A stretch of 64,000 nt of DNA, from NCBI GenBank assembly GCA_910588775.1, contig CAJURH010000012.1, positions 1-64,000 on the forward strand, in the 5' to 3' direction. The stretch's first letter is position 1; the number at the start of each line of letters is the position of its first letter. This DNA comes from an uncultured Lachnospiraceae bacterium (lineage in GTDB: Bacteria > Bacillota > Clostridia > Lachnospirales > Lachnospiraceae). Below the pieces are notes generated by a model. That model saw only the letters and a list, made by a program, of their open reading frames with translations, ran no database searches and was not told the DNA's origin. The translations under genes and the position numbers were made by a program. Shown piece by piece: positions 8,166-18,300 of the stretch.

Positions 8166-11100
8166 CTACTCTTCTTCCTCCAAAGTCATCCGCATATCTT
8201 GCTCGATTTCCTCTACAAGCGCTTCCTCCGTGTCTTCAAAATCGTCGGGGACTTCCGGTTCCTCCACGTCGTCAAAATCGTCCGGTTCCTCTGGCTCTTC
8301 GGCGCCGATATCCACCAATTCTCCGCCGCCGTTGAATTCCTGACGGGTATAGCCCATGTTGTCGTAGGATTCATCCATGTCTCTGCGGCGATCCCCTTCA
8401 ATGATGGAGTGCAGATCCGTTTCCCCATAATCGATGGTTTCCATAATTTCTACTTCTGTATTGTCGTCTTTTAAGACTTTCACGTCTAAACCTAAGGATT
8501 GAAGCTCTTTTAATAAAACTTTGAAAGATTCTGGCACGCCCGGCTCTGGGATGTTGTCGCCTTTTATAATGGCCTCATAGGTCTTCACACGGCCCACCAC
8601 ATCGTCGGACTTGACGGTCAGAATTTCCTGCAAGGTATAAGACGCGCCGTATGCCTCCAGCGCCCAAACCTCCATTTCCCCAAATCGCTGGCCGCCAAAC
8701 TGGGCTTTTCCGCCCAAAGGCTGCTGGGTAACCAGAGAGTAGGGGCCTGTGGAACGCGCATGGATCTTGTCGTCCACCAGATGATGAAGCTTCAAGTAGT
8801 GCATGTGTCCAATGGTGACTGGACTGTCAAAATATTCCCCGGTGCGCCCGTCTCTTAAGCGCACTTTTCCGTCCCGGGACAGGGGAACCCCTTTCCAGAC
8901 CTTGCGGTGATTCCGGTTTTTATCCAGATAATCCATCACCTCCGGCAACAGCTCATCCTTGTATTTATTGCGGAACTCCTCAAAATCATCCATGTTTACA
9001 TAGTCATTGGCGATTTCCAGCGTATCCATGATGTCGTCTTCATTCGCGCCGTCGAACACAGGCGTGGCAATGTTAAAGCCCAGGGCTTTCGCCGCCAGGG
9101 ACAGGTGAATCTCCAAAACCTGGCCGATGTTCATACGGGAAGGCACGCCCAGCGGATTTAACACGATGTCCAGTGGACGACCGTTGGGCAGAAATGGCAT
9201 ATCTTCCACCGGCAGCACACGGGAAACCACACCCTTGTTGCCGTGACGGCCTGCCATCTTATCTCCCACGGAAATCTTCCGCTTCTGGGCAATGTAAATG
9301 CGCACCGACTGGTTCACGCCTGGAGACAGCTCGTCACCGTTTTCCCTGGTAAATACTTTGGCGTCCACCACAATGCCATATTCCCCGTGAGGCACTTTCA
9401 GAGAAGTATCCCTTACTTCACGGGCCTTTTCCCCGAAAATCGCCCGCAGAAGACGTTCTTCCGCCGTCAGCTCCGTCTCCCCTTTTGGCGTCACCTTTCC
9501 CACCAAAATGTCTCCAGCCCGCACTTCCGCGCCGATTCGAATAATTCCCCGCTCATCCAGGTCCTTTAACGCGTCGTCGCCTACGCCAGGCACGTCACGG
9601 GTGATTTCCTCTGGTCCAAGCTTGGTGTCTCTGGACTCTGCCTCATATTCCTCGATATGCACGGATGTGTACACATCCTCTTGCACCAGACGTTCGCTTA
9701 AGAGAACCGCATCCTCGTAGTTGTAGCCTTCCCAGGTCATAAACCCGATCAGCGGGTTCTTGCCCAGCGCCAGCTCTCCGTTGGACGTGGACGGACCGTC
9801 TGCGATAACCTGGCCTTCCTCCACACGCTCGCCCTGGAACACGATGGGTTTCTGGTTGTAGCAGTTACTCTGGTTGCTTCGCATAAATTTGGTGAGACGG
9901 TATTCATCCCTAGTTCCGTCGTCGGCCTTGACCACAATCTGCTTGGATGTGGATCTCTCCACCACGCCAGCGTGACGGGCCACCACACACACACCGGAGT
10001 CCACGGCTACTTTGGTCTCCATTCCGGTTCCCACGGCGGGAGCTTCCGTAATCAGAAGAGGCACAGCCTGACGCTGCATGTTAGACCCCATCAGCGCACG
10101 GTTCGCGTCGTCGTTTTGCAGGAAAGGAATCAGCGCCGTCGCCACAGAGAACACCATTTTCGGGGATACGTCCATGTAATCAAACATGTGTTTCTCGTAT
10201 TCCTGTGTCTCGTCTTTGTAACGGCCAGATACGTTCTTGCGGACAAAATGGCCTTCCGCGTCCAGAGCCTCATTGGCCTGGGCCACGTGGTAATTGTCTT
10301 CCTCGTCCGCCGTCATATAGATAACTTCTTCCGTAACCCGTGGGTTCTTGGGATCTGACTTATCAATGGTTCTGTAAGGAGCCTCCACAAAACCGTATTC
10401 ATTAATCTGCGCATAGGACGCCAGAGAGTTGATAAGGCCGATGTTGGGGCCTTCAGGCGTCTCTATGGGGCACATTCTTCCGTAATGGGAATAATGCACG
10501 TCACGCACCTCGAATCCGGCCCGGTCTCTGGACAGACCGCCAGGCCCCAGCGCGGACAGACGTCTCTTGTGGGTCAGCTCACCCAATGGATTGTTCTGAT
10601 CCATGAATTGGGACAACTGGGAGGAACCAAAGAACTCTTTTACCGAAGCGGTCACTGGCTTAATATTAATCAGCGACTGTGGGGATATGCCCTCAATATC
10701 CTGGGTGGTCATCCGCTCCCGGACCACTCTCTCCAACCTGGACAGACCGATTCTGTACTGGTTCTGCAAAAGCTCACCCACCGCGCGGATACGGCGGTTG
10801 CCCAGATGGTCAATGTCGTCGTCATTTCCCAGACCATATTCCAGATGCATATTATAATTGATGGAAGCCAGAATGTCTTCTTTCGTAATATGCTTAGGAA
10901 TCAGATCGTGGATATCCAGTTTAATGGCCGCTTTGATATCTTCCAGATTTTCATTTTCCTCCAGAATCTTCTCCAGGCAGGGGTAATACACCATCTCCTT
11001 CACGCCGACCTCTTCTGGATTAATATCTACAAAATTGGTAATATCCACCATCATATTGGATAAAACTTTTACTTTCCGCTCCTCCGCGTATACCCATACA

Positions 11101-12086
11101 TAGGGAACGGCGGCGTTTTGTATCTTGTCGGCCAGATCCCGGTCCACAACCGTGCCTTCTTCCGCCAGAATCTCTCCGGTGGTGACATCCACCACGTCCT
11201 CCGCCAACGGATGGCCGGAGATACGGTTTTTCAGAGCCAGCTTTTTATTAAATTTATATCTGCCTACCTTAGCCAGGTCGTACCTTCTGGGGTCGAAGAA
11301 CATGGCCATAATCAGGCTTTCCGCGCTCTCCACCGCCAGAGGCTCTCCCGGGCGAATCTTCTTATATAATTCCAAAAGCCCTTCCTGGTAGCTCTCCGAA
11401 GTGTCCTTGCCAAAACTGGCCAGAATCTTCGGCTCTTCCCCAAAGAGCTGTATAATCTCTTCGTTGGTCCCGATGCCAAGCGCCCTTATCAGAACGGTGA
11501 TGGGCACTTTCCGGGTTCTGTCTACACGTACGTAAAACACGTCATTGGAATCTGTCTCGTACTCCAGCCATGCCCCCCTGTTGGGGATTACCGTGGAGGA
11601 ATACAGGGTTTTCCCCACTTTGTCATGGGCAATCGCATAGTAGATGCCCGGGGAACGCACAAGCTGACTTACAATTACACGCTCTGCGCCGTTAATCACA
11701 AACGTCCCGGTCTCCGTCATCAAAGGCAGGTCACCCATGAAAATCTCGTGTTCGTTGATTTCATCGTTTTCCCTGTTGATTAAACGGACCCGCACCTTTA
11801 AAGGGGCTGCGTAGGTTACGTCCCGTTCTTTACATTCCTCGATGGAATATTTTACATCGTCCTCACATAAAGTAAAATCAATAAATTCCAGGCTTAACTT
11901 GCCGCCGTAATCCGCAATGGGAGATATGTCGCTAAATACCTCTTTCAGCCCTTCCTTGAGAAACCATTGGTAAGAATTCTTCTGTACTTCTATCAAGTTC
12001 GGCATTTCCAGAACTTCTTTTTGTCGCTGGTAACTCATCCGCATACTTTTGCCAGTAGTTACAGAACGTATCCTGTTTTTTTCCAT
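8166..12086 (-). CDS. rpoB: DNA-directed RNA polymerase beta subunit
   Basis: Catalytic beta subunit, 1306 residues. It contains the rifampicin-pocket region (SSQLSQFMDQNNPLGELTHKRR followed by LSALGPGGL), GRMCPIETPEGPNIGL, and the C-terminal clamp contact region (GGKAQFGGQRFGEMEVWALEAYGA). The rifampicin-pocket residues Q, D, H and S are the usual sensitive ones. The ATG at 12086 has a GGGGTGA Shine-Dalgarno site 7 nt upstream. After the conserved core the protein ends in an acidic D/E/P-rich tail of about 75 residues, matching the acidic tail on RpoC. No rplJ or rplL gene precedes it. Confidence 0.98.
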   Translation of the reverse strand: MEKNRIRSVTTGKSMRMSYQRQKEVLEMPNLIEVQKNSYQWFLKEGLKEVFSDISPIADYGGKLSLEFIDFTLCEDDVKYSIEECKERDVTYAAPLKVRVRLINRENDEINEHEIFMGDLPLMTETGTFVINGAERVIVSQLVRSPGIYYAIAHDKVGKTLYSSTVIPNRGAWLEYETDSNDVFYVRVDRTRKVPITVLIRALGIGTNEEIIQLFGEEPKILASFGKDTSESYQEGLLELYKKIRPGEPLAVESAESLIMAMFFDPRRYDLAKVGRYKFNKKLALKNRISGHPLAEDVVDVTTGEILAEEGTVVDRDLADKIQNAAVPYVWVYAEERKVKVLSNMMVDITNFVDINPEEVGVKEMVYYPCLEKILEENENLEDIKAAIKLDIHDLIPKHITKEDILASINYNMHLEYGLGNDDDIDHLGNRRIRAVGELLQNQYRIGLSRLERVVRERMTTQDIEGISPQSLINIKPVTASVKEFFGSSQLSQFMDQNNPLGELTHKRRLSALGPGGLSRDRAGFEVRDVHYSHYGRMCPIETPEGPNIGLINSLASYAQINEYGFVEAPYRTIDKSDPKNPRVTEEVIYMTADEEDNYHVAQANEALDAEGHFVRKNVSGRYKDETQEYEKHMFDYMDVSPKMVFSVATALIPFLQNDDANRALMGSNMQRQAVPLLITEAPAVGTGMETKVAVDSGVCVVARHAGVVERSTSKQIVVKADDGTRDEYRLTKFMRSNQSNCYNQKPIVFQGERVEEGQVIADGPSTSNGELALGKNPLIGFMTWEGYNYEDAVLLSERLVQEDVYTSVHIEEYEAESRDTKLGPEEITRDVPGVGDDALKDLDERGIIRIGAEVRAGDILVGKVTPKGETELTAEERLLRAIFGEKAREVRDTSLKVPHGEYGIVVDAKVFTRENGDELSPGVNQSVRIYIAQKRKISVGDKMAGRHGNKGVVSRVLPVEDMPFLPNGRPLDIVLNPLGVPSRMNIGQVLEIHLSLAAKALGFNIATPVFDGANEDDIMDTLEIANDYVNMDDFEEFRNKYKDELLPEVMDYLDKNRNHRKVWKGVPLSRDGKVRLRDGRTGEYFDSPVTIGHMHYLKLHHLVDDKIHARSTGPYSLVTQQPLGGKAQFGGQRFGEMEVWALEAYGASYTLQEILTVKSDDVVGRVKTYEAIIKGDNIPEPGVPESFKVLLKELQSLGLDVKVLKDDNTEVEIMETIDYGETDLHSIIEGDRRRDMDESYDNMGYTRQEFNGGGELVDIGAEEPEEPDDFDDVEEPEVPDDFEDTEEALVEEIEQDMRMTLEEEE

Positions 12087-12228
12087 TGACGCTTCACCCC
12101 TGTTTTCTTATAATAATTACAATGTTTCACTCTCATTCACGGCCACGTCTGCATTCATATGTGTCCGTTCAGGCATTGCCTGACTCGTTTTAAAAGTAGG
12201 CATATCTTTCCATAGTAGTGTATTTTTG

Positions 12229-12258
12229 AATATACCACACATACAGACTTTATGTCAA
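12229..12258 (-). promoter_or_regulatory. Sigma-A promoter of rpoBC
   Basis: On the minus strand, -35 TTGACA (12253-12258) and -10 TATATT (12229-12234) are 18 bp apart. The leader to rpoB is about 135 nt and contains a short perfect hairpin (TCAGGC-AAT-GCCTGA). The 311-bp gap between the LRR protein gene and rpoB holds only this promoter, its leader and the terminator at 12363-12391. Confidence 0.8.
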
Positions 12259-12362
12259 TCGTTTTTCACATATTTTCTTAAAAGAAATTGTAAAAATATA
12301 CTGGAAAAATTTTGCGGCGCAAGGCAGGTTGCATGCGGTATGATGGAGTTATGGGGAAAATT

Positions 12363-12391
12363 AAAATGGACGGGATATGCCCGCCCATTTT
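12363..12391 (-). terminator. Rho-independent terminator after the BspA-like gene
   Basis: The arms AAAATGGACGGG and CCCGCCCATTTT form a GC-rich stem with one internal mismatch and a 5-nt loop. On the minus strand it is followed by TTTTAATTTT. It starts 7 nt after the stop codon of the LRR protein gene and insulates rpoB from it. Confidence 0.75.
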
Positions 12392-12397
12392 TTCTGG

Positions 12398-15300
12398 CTA
12401 TTTCACAGTTATGGTGACTGTCTTTTTCTTTTTGTTGCCGCTTTTTATGGTAATCTTACATTTGCCTTTCTTTTTGGCTTTGATAACGCCCTTTTGGGTT
12501 ACGGAAGCCACTTTGGGGGCGGATGAGGCGTATTTTAGCTTTTCCGTGGATGTAATGGGGTTCCGGTTTATGATAAGCGTTAGTTTTTTACCCTTTTTCA
12601 GCGTTACTTTATTTTTGTTGATGGCTTTCTCTTTCCCGGCGACGGTGAAGGATTTCAGCGCCGGCTTTTTCTTCTGAACCGTTACGATGCACTTGGCTTT
12701 GGCGCCAAATTCTGTTTTGACGGTGATGGTTGATTGGCCTAGCTTTTTCCCGGCTTTTAACTTTCCATTGGCCGTAACCGATACGATTTTCGGCTTGGAA
12801 CTTACCCAGGATGTAATTTTGTCGCCTTTTTCCATTTCCATAACTTTTAAGGCCGTAGTGGATTTACTCTTTTGAAGTGGTATTTTCGTGGCGTTCAATT
12901 TTACCACGGCCTTTTTCACCGTCACTTTACACACCGCCGTTACGCCGCTTCCATCCTGGGCCATTGCCTTTATCTGGGCCGTCCCGGATTTTTTTGCCGT
13001 TATGACTCCTGCGCTGGTTACGCTGGCCACCGCCGGACTCCCACTGACGAATTTGAGCGACTTATTTGCCGCTGACTGCGGCAATGCCTGCGCGGTCAAC
13101 GTAGCTTTCTGCGTGGGATAGAGGCTTAATTGGGTCTGGGAAAGTTTGATTTCCTCCACTTTCTGCGCGGGCTTTGGCTTGTTGATTGTCTCATCCATCT
13201 CCCCGTCTCCGTTTGAATCCCCTTTCACCACTATTTCTTCGGTATCCTTGTCCACGGATATTTCTATTTTCTTGTATTGATTCAGTTCTTTTAAATCTTC
13301 TTTCTTTTCCTCTCCATCTTTTATAACCGTTACAGACATCTGAGCGGCGCCTTCCACCACGGCGCCCTTGGAACTGTCCTGCACCACCGCTTTTTGGGCG
13401 GCGGTTCCTTCCAACTCTATGCTCTCGATCTCCTTTTCCGGCTCTCCTGGATAGGCAATCTTCAACTGGAACTGATTTTTGCGTCCGGTTGTAATCTCTG
13501 CCAGAGTGGTTTCCCCCTGGCGGTCCGCCGCGTCCAAACGCGCGCTGCTTCCGTTACAGCCTCCCACTTGCACCTGGCTGTAATCTCCGGTCAACGCCAC
13601 CTGCACCCGTTTGTTCAATCCGCTGACTTCCAGTGGAGAACTGCCATCTGTCCAATAGAGATGGGAACCGGAAGCGGCGCCTTGAGAGCTGTCTCCCATT
13701 TGGGAAATCTCCACCAGAGCGTCTCCTTGCATTTCGCCGTTTTTCACCGTTGCAGTTTTGGCGCCTTTCCGAATAACCATATTTTCCGCCTCACCCAAAG
13801 CATCCAGAGCGGATGAAGGCATGATGAGATTCAGCACGTCCCCAAAATCCATGCCCAAGTCCGGACAGGGGTCTCCATTGGCGTAGGCTTTGGCCACTTC
13901 GTTTACCTGGTTGGTTATCTTCCAGTACTTGATTCCCTTATAACTAATAACCTCATTTCTGCCGCTTATTGCGCCAACGGAGTAGCCTCCCGCATTTTTT
14001 ACAACTTTCAATACATATTCTTTATTTGGCGCATTGCAATCGTAGATCTCTATCTCAATAATTGTTCCATCTTTATTTTCTTTTATGGAATATGGCAAGA
14101 GAGCGTGGTAGCCGCCTCCCCAGTTCTCCACCCCAATCACACACAAGGTCTTTTTATCAATGACCATTTCTTTTACAGCGGCGATCATTCCTTCATAGTC
14201 ATTCTTAGTCTCATTCAGGCTCTTTGACACTTCCGGCGTAAGCTGCAGGATATAGGAAAGCTGCCAGTAAGTCTTCAAGTCCAGACCATTCAATGCGCTG
14301 CTTCTGGCCTCCGGTCCTGTACTGTATAATTGCTTTTCGCCAAAAGTGGCGATATCCGGCAGGCCGCTTCTCACCAACGCGGCTGTGGTCGCCATCCCAA
14401 AGCAAATGCCGTTCTTGCCGTCATTGATTATCTTTTGCACATTCCCCTTCCCGTGTCCAAGCATCCACTGGAACAGTCCCTGAGGTATTTCTTCTGTGGG
14501 ATTGGATGTGCCCCAAAAGTCTTCCATGGTCTTCTTGGACCAGACTCCCCGGCTGTCCCATTCTCCGATTTCATCTCCGGTTTTCGGCTCCCGCAGGGAA
14601 CCCGCTTCTACCATGACTGCAAATTCCGTTTCCGAAGGCAGGCCATTCGTTATGGCAATCTGCATCTCTTCTATTTTCCCCATTTCATACCCAGTCTCAT
14701 TGATATACTTTTTCCCAGTAGCGCAGTCAATCCCTCCGGAGCGTTTGCCACTTACCATCCACATGGGCTTCGTGAATTTCACAGAAATATTATTTCCACT
14801 GTGGAGCATGCGACCGGAGTTTATCCCCGTATCATCCCGCACGTACATCCCCAGCGTATACCGTCCCAACGTCGCGCCTCTCTCGTACTGGTCGGGGTAT
14901 TCCCGCTGAAGCTCCCGTTCCGCCTTGCTTGCGCCAATCCCGTAGATGCTGCATTTTTCACTTTTTGCAAAAAGATCCTCTCCCAGCGTCTTTACGTTCT
15001 CTCTTAAGGTGACGAACAACATTTCATTCGCTTTGGAAAATGCCCTGTCCCCCAGCGCTTCCACTGTATCCGGCAAGTCCAGATGTTCCAGCTTCGAGCC
15101 AGAAAACGCCTCCTCTCCAATCGCCTTTACGCCCACCGGAATCTCAAGTTCCGCAAGAGCGCTGCCTGCGAAGGCTCTGGGACCGATTTCCTTCAGGGTG
15201 TTGGGGAGGGTGACTTTGCTAAGCCTCTGACTGCTGAAGGAATTTTCCTCCAGACGTTGTACACTGTCCGGCAAGTTCACTTCCCGTACGCCAGTGTCCT

Positions 15301-18300
15301 TAAACGCATTGCCGCCAATGACTTTCACCGTGTTGGGAATGGAAATGTTCTTGGCGTAAGGCAGGGCCAGAATCAGTTTGGTCCTGTCCTTGCTGTACAG
15401 CCCTCCATCTATTACAACCAGATGCGGGTTGGCTGCGTCCACCGTCACTTCTTTTAAGGAGGTCATCCACGAGGATGCAAAACCCGGCTCCACGGTTTCC
15501 ACCGAAGCGGGAAAATGTATCTTTTCAATGCCCTCTTCTCCATTTGCCAGGATACGGCTTCTAAAGGCGCCTGCCTGGATTTTCGCCACTGGATAACCGC
15601 CCAGGGTTTCCGGCGTATTCACATTTTTGGATCTACCGATGTATTCTATGACTATCGCTTTTTGATTCTCGATCCTGTATTGGAAATCTTTCTGTATGCT
15701 TCCCACGTTTTCTGGATCATCCTGGTTGTGTTCACCGTCCAGAGACTGGAATGTATAACCTTTTTTCACAGCGTATTCTTCCGCCAGGCTTCCTGTTTCA
15801 CCAATAATCGTTACCGATGTGGCGGAACTGTTTGCCAGCGTGCCGGATATGGCAGAAACCTCCGGCGCTATGTAAACATAGAGCTGATTTTTAACGCCCA
15901 GCTCTGATTTCTGTGTAATGGACCCATTGCCGAATTCAAGAGCGCCCTGCATGAAATATACTTTTGCCGTTCCCGCCCGCATCTGCAGCGCAGAGCTGAG
16001 CATCGTCACATCGGAACTGTCAATAATCACCTCACGGGCGTTTGAAATTGCATTTCCGTCCATCTGCAGCGCTTGGCTTAACAGGATCAATTTGTCCATT
16101 CCACCGGAAAACGCGTCGTTTCGGATTTTTTTGCTGCCCGACGACATGCCCACTCTGGCCAGATTGGGACATTCATAAAAAGTCCTGGACTTTATCTCGG
16201 CAACTTCCGCCGGAATCTCAATCTCTTTGAGGCCGCTGGCGGAAAATGCGCTTTCACCTATGGCGGTTAATCCCGCCGGCAGAGCCACGGCTCCTAAACT
16301 GGCGCATCCCTGAAAAGCCTGCTTGTCAATGGTCCGCAGACTGTCCGGCAGCTGAACGCTCTTGAGATCTGCGCATCCTGAAAATGCAGATTCCCCAATG
16401 TTCGCCGTCCCTTCCGGTAACTGCACGCTCTCCAAACGGGAGCAATTCAAAAAGGCGAATGCTTTTATGTCCGTTAAGCCCGTGGGAAACTGGACTTTTT
16501 TCAAGTTGGCGCATCCTGAAAACGCCCGCCGGGGAATTTCCGGTCTGTTTCCCGCCAGCGTCACAGTTTCCAGCGTCCCGTGGTCTTTGAAAGCCTCCTC
16601 CAAAATGGGCGCCGTTTCTGGTATAGTAACTTCCCTCAGATTAGGCGTTTCCGCATAGCGGATTTTCACAGCTGACATTTTCTCTGGAAATTCAAAGACT
16701 TCCAGACCTTCTGGATAAGAATTTATGTACCTTACCGTATCCGGCAACTTCAGTTCCTTCAAGCTTTCGCATCCTTTGAAAGCACTGCTTTCAACCCCTG
16801 TCACATCTCCCGCTTTTTCCAAACCTTCAATCTTTTCCAGACTGCCGCATCCGGCAAACATATACATGCCCAGGTCGCCTGTTTTCACCGGCATAACTAC
16901 CCTTTTCAGACTGCTGCAGTTCTCAAACATGGAGAATTTGTTTCCGTCAATATCTGTGGTTTCCGGGAATACGACTTCCTCCAGACTGCTGCATCCATAA
17001 AAGACCCGTGTGGTCCGATCCTTGGTGTAAGAAGTGTTCACCCACTTCAGCTCACTTAAGTCTGGAAGCTTTTGCAGGCTTTCACATTTGTAGAATTCCT
17101 CTTCGTTGAGTGAACGGATTCCTTTTGGCATCACAAGGGTTTTTAATTTACCACAGTTGTAGAAGGTCCTTCCGCCAAAACTGGCTGCCTCTTCCATCTC
17201 TCCAATTACCATTGCCTCCAGAGAAACGCAGTTCTCGAAAGTATTTTCCGCATACCAGTCATCCACTTTCTGAAAATACGCCTTCTTTAACCCGGTGCAG
17301 CCTTTAAAAGCGGATTTTCCCATGGAGCTTAAAGACTCCCGGATGGTTATGCGCTCCAGTCCCGCGCAGTTCAAGAAAGCCTCTATTCCAATGGATTTTA
17401 CGCTGGAAAAATCGGGAAAATCCGTCAGAGATGAGCAATTCTCGAATTCCCCAATTCCTAATTTCGTAATGTCGGCATCAATTTCCACGCTCTTAAGGCT
17501 GGTGCAGTCTTCAAAATTCCCGGAATCCAGGCTGATTGTATTCATCTGAGGACCGGATAAAGATACCCTCTCCAGGTTCGCGCAGCCGCTGAATACGCCA
17601 CTGACTTCCTGCTTATCTTTCAGATTGGGGAAGTCCGCCTCTATTAGATTGGCGCAGTTTCGGAAGGCATAGTCTCCTAAGACTTCCACATAACTGAAAT
17701 CTGGAAATTCCTGCAATGCGTCGCATCCGTAAAAAGGCGCATCTGCACCATAATAACTACAGCCAATCTCCCGAAGCTTAGCCGGGACTTTGATTTCTCT
17801 TAGATTTGTACAGTTGGCAAATGCGGCATTCTCCAAAGACCAGAATCCGGACGACGTTTCAGCCACAATCACAGATTCCAGCGATGTATCCCCTTGGAAA
17901 TTATTCTGCCATGTATCGGCGCTCCTCCACTTTCTCACATAAACGGTTTTGAGGGCCGTGCAATCTTCCGCCAATACTTCTTCCACGCTTCCCGTCACTG
18001 TGATGGTTTGTAACTGGCTGCAGGCATTTAGATTCAACTGTCCCATATTTCCAGACGCCTGCACGTTTTCCAACGCCAGATATTTGTGCAAAGCTACATG
18101 ACTCTCCCCCAGAATCTGAATACTTTTTATGGTAGTATTCTTCTTGGCTCCATTGTCATTATATCTGTCTTCGTTATCATAATAAGCCCGGACTTTTTCT
18201 CCCACCACAAGGGTCTGTGCATTGGGAAACAGACTGTCGTCGTATGTCCCATGGTTCCAGGTTCCGCTTTCAAAATAGATGGTCTTCACCTGCCGCCGCT

